This document shows, piece after piece, positions 62,438 to 64,000 of a stretch of 64,000 bases of DNA. The position numbers and the translations under genes are program-made. Below the pieces are notes generated by a model that did no database searches, was not told the DNA's origin, and saw nothing but the letters and a program-made list of their open reading frames with translations. Origin of the DNA: Candidatus Acidulodesulfobacterium ferriphilum (GTDB lineage Bacteria; SZUA-79; Acidulodesulfobacterales; Acidulodesulfobacteraceae); assembly GCA_004195035.1 (NCBI GenBank), contig SGBD01000001.1, positions 602,368 to 666,367 on the forward strand, in the 5' to 3' direction. Within the stretch, counting starts at the first letter, position 1. Each line of letters starts with the position of its first letter.

Positions 62438-62875
62438 TTAAGCAGGTATTAGAAAGGGCAGCCGGGTTAAAATTTCACCGGCTTTTTTATCTTTATTGCT
62501 CTCAACGCAAAATACTTTCCATTGCACCGATCCGCTTACGCTGTATTCAACCTGCAAACCTTCAGGTTTTCCGTGATAATAATTAAATTCGAGAAACGTC
62601 CTCTGGTTAACCCAATTTATAAACTGCTTTCCATGCAATTTACCCTCGCAATAATTTCGCTCATAATGTTTTTTGCCATTTCTATAAAATCCTTCTGTTT
62701 TTCCATGTAATTTCCCATTTATATTATAACGGGATATAGATTTTATTCTTGTTTTTTCCTTATCATAATAAGTAACGACTTTTTTTAATTTTTCAATATA
62801 ATTATTATCTTCCATAATTTTAATATCTTTTTTAAATTTAGCGCAGTAATTTATTTTGCATATAATCATGTTCAT
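62438..62875 (-). CDS. YwqK-like (MORN-related) repeat protein
   Basis: About 145 residues; an in-frame ATG at 62815 is an alternative start. The repeats read SRYNINGKLHGKTEGFYRNG, KHYERNYCEGKLHGKQF and FNYYHGKPEGLQVEY, the G-K-x-x-G strands of MORN/YwqK proteins. These are often labelled antitoxins, with weak support. No adjacent toxin is seen. No convincing Shine-Dalgarno at either start. Confidence 0.65.
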   Translation of the reverse strand: MNMIICKINYCAKFKKDIKIMEDNNYIEKLKKVVTYYDKEKTRIKSISRYNINGKLHGKTEGFYRNGKKHYERNYCEGKLHGKQFINWVNQRTFLEFNYYHGKPEGLQVEYSVSGSVQWKVFCVESNKDKKAGEILTRLPFLIPA

Positions 62876-62930
62876 ATATTATAATATAAACTATTTGAAA
62901 AGGTAAATTATAATTCCGCGATTTAAGTAC

Positions 62931-62960
62931 TTGACATGTTCGCCGTTTGTTCGCTATAAT
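62931..62960 (+). promoter_or_regulatory. lexA promoter with SOS operator GTTC-N7-GTTC
   Basis: TTGACA (62931-62936) and TATAAT (62955-62960) are separated by 18 bases. GTTC at 62938-62941 and GTTC at 62949-62952, seven bases apart, fill the spacer as TGTTCGC direct repeats. This is the alpha-proteobacterial LexA-box form. LexA bound here would block the polymerase, giving autoregulation. Confidence 0.8.
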
Positions 62961-62993
62961 GCAATAAAAAATAAAAAATTACCCAAACCTGCA

Positions 62994-63716
62994 ATGCTTA
63001 GCAAACAACAAAAGAATGTTTTGGACTTTATAGAAAAATATTTTCACGATAAAGGCTATTCCCCTTCCTATAAAGAGATAGGCGCCGCCCTCGGATTATC
63101 TTCTAAATCTACGATATTTAAACATATAAAATCGCTTAAAGAAAGAGGGGTCATAGATACCGTTCCGGGTAAAAAGAGGTCTGTTTATCCGGTTATACCG
63201 GTTATACCTGCTTTTAACAAAAATCAAATTCCGGCGGCGCCGGTTTCTTTGGTGAAAGATGCAAAGAGTTTTAACGCCGCGGATATAAAAAATGCCGGTC
63301 ATAATATCGATTTGGACTCAATAAGCAATACGGCATCCATCCATTTATACGGATATATAGCCGCGGGTTATCCCATCGAAGCCGTACAAATCGACGAGTT
63401 TATCGAGGTACCGAATAGTTTGGCGGGCGGCGAATCTAAAAACATATTCGCGCTTAAGGTTAGAGGCGAGTCTATGATAGAAGATATGATTATGGACGGG
63501 GATATAATAATATTGAAAAAATGCAGCGAGGTTCCTAACGGCAAAATAATTGCGGCAATGATAGACGGTTACGAGGCTACTTTAAAAAGATATTACAGGC
63601 TCAAGGACGGCAGGGTTAAGCTCACGCCCTCCAATCCCAATTATAAGCCGATTATACTCGATTACGACAAAGTCAAGATAATAGGCAAACTTGTAGGATT
63701 GTTACGAAAATATTAA
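62994..63716 (+). CDS. lexA: LexA repressor
   Basis: 240 residues from the ATG at 62994; an earlier in-frame TTG overlaps the -35 box and is excluded. Winged HTH: LSKQQKNVLDFIEKYFHDKG, SPSYKEIGAALGLSSKST. Self-cleavage site Ala-Gly in GYIAAGYPIE, Ser nucleophile in VRGESMIEDMI and Lys in EATLKRYYR. The linker (about 75-130) is longer than in E. coli. Represses the SOS regulon and is cleaved via RecA. Confidence 0.95.
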   Translation: MLSKQQKNVLDFIEKYFHDKGYSPSYKEIGAALGLSSKSTIFKHIKSLKERGVIDTVPGKKRSVYPVIPVIPAFNKNQIPAAPVSLVKDAKSFNAADIKNAGHNIDLDSISNTASIHLYGYIAAGYPIEAVQIDEFIEVPNSLAGGESKNIFALKVRGESMIEDMIMDGDIIILKKCSEVPNGKIIAAMIDGYEATLKRYYRLKDGRVKLTPSNPNYKPIILDYDKVKIIGKLVGLLRKY

Positions 63717-63939
63717 ATTATAACAGTCAAAAATTATAAATTGTGCAAAACTAATGTATAAATGTATAATGCGGTCATAAAGTCTATAAGTTATTATAAA
63801 ATATAGCGGAAATATTTAGGCCAGAACATTACAAATCCAAAATAATAGGGGGAAAATAGTTAGGTGATAAAAGATTTTAAAAATAATCGAATTTAAGACG
63901 ATATTAAAATAAGTAAATATAATAAAAGACAAAAAAAAT
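63717..63939. other. Intergenic, no gene seen
   Basis: AT-rich sequence after lexA. No hairpin with a T run was found. Confidence 0.4.
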
Positions 63940-64000
63940 ATGAATAATATAAATGTAATAAACGAAAAATATAATGTTAATATTGCTCGCTCTGCTGCGC
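63940..64000 (+). CDS. Partial CDS at the window end
   Basis: The ATG at 63940 opens a frame running off the window: MNNINVINEKYNVNIARSAA. No Shine-Dalgarno is clear. Too short to identify. Confidence 0.35.
   Translation, partial: MNNINVINEKYNVNIARSAA

Noticed and set aside
62931-62993. Longer LexA start
   Set aside because: The extension would be encoded by the promoter itself (TTGACA as start codon), and LexA homology starts at MLSKQQK.

Overview
The window is chromosomal DNA from an AT-rich Gram-negative bacterium. It carries type IV pilus minor pilins with a PilY1-like protein, a LolA-like lipoprotein carrier, an F-type ATP synthase with paired b and b' subunits, a PilZ protein, RNase J and an L,D-transpeptidase. 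This mix fits a delta-proteobacteria-like lineage, but no rRNA or marker phylogeny is available, so the placement is inference. No rRNA, CRISPR array or complete insertion sequence was seen.

Layout. 1-5.4 kb: ordinary genes (PEBP protein, hexapeptide protein, DMT transporter divergent from a LysR regulator, secreted protein, HhH glycosylase-like protein). 5.85-8.9 kb: a two-gene conflict-type module, a SLOG protein with SLATT-like membrane helices followed by a TIR-transmembrane protein with an extracytoplasmic beta-rich domain. 9.08-16.91 kb: an integrative element inserted in tRNA-Gln(CUG), bounded by a perfect 61-bp direct repeat, with a tyrosine recombinase next to the intact tRNA, an AbrB/PIN toxin-antitoxin pair, small membrane proteins, a beta-propeller protein and several 5'-truncated genes. 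17-20.6 kb: L,D-transpeptidase, a nucleotidyltransferase pair, gene fragments and an AmrS-type radical SAM protein. 20.8-30.1 kb: a large GAF-GGDEF diguanylate cyclase, an IclR regulator, RNase J, PlsC and an AAA ATPase. 30.2-37.1 kb: the pilV-pilW-pilX-pilY1-like operon. 37.4-42.3 kb: ssb, then an accessory block with a type II restriction-modification system and its C protein, a nuclease remnant, an orphan MNT gene and a RelB/RelE-type pair.

42.5-49.7 kb holds glnB-glnA behind a match to a sigma-54 promoter, then yajQ, lolA-like, ftsK and serS. 49.9-55.6 kb is the atp cluster (b', b, delta, alpha, gamma, beta, epsilon), without a and c. 55.8-63.7 kb has a PilZ protein, parB-parA with a parS-like site, an RNA-repair cluster (ThpR, RtcB, archease), rsmG, a YwqK-like protein and lexA with a GTTC-N7-GTTC operator in its promoter.

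Themes. Nitrogen control is glnB-glnA, with a glutamine synthetase that lacks the adenylylated tyrosine. c-di-GMP signalling may connect the GGDEF protein, the PilZ protein and the pilus genes. A family of REP-like palindromes (attcccgc...gcgggaat) is scattered through the window, twice as about 163-bp composite elements and once inside the 5' coding part of the lolA-like gene.
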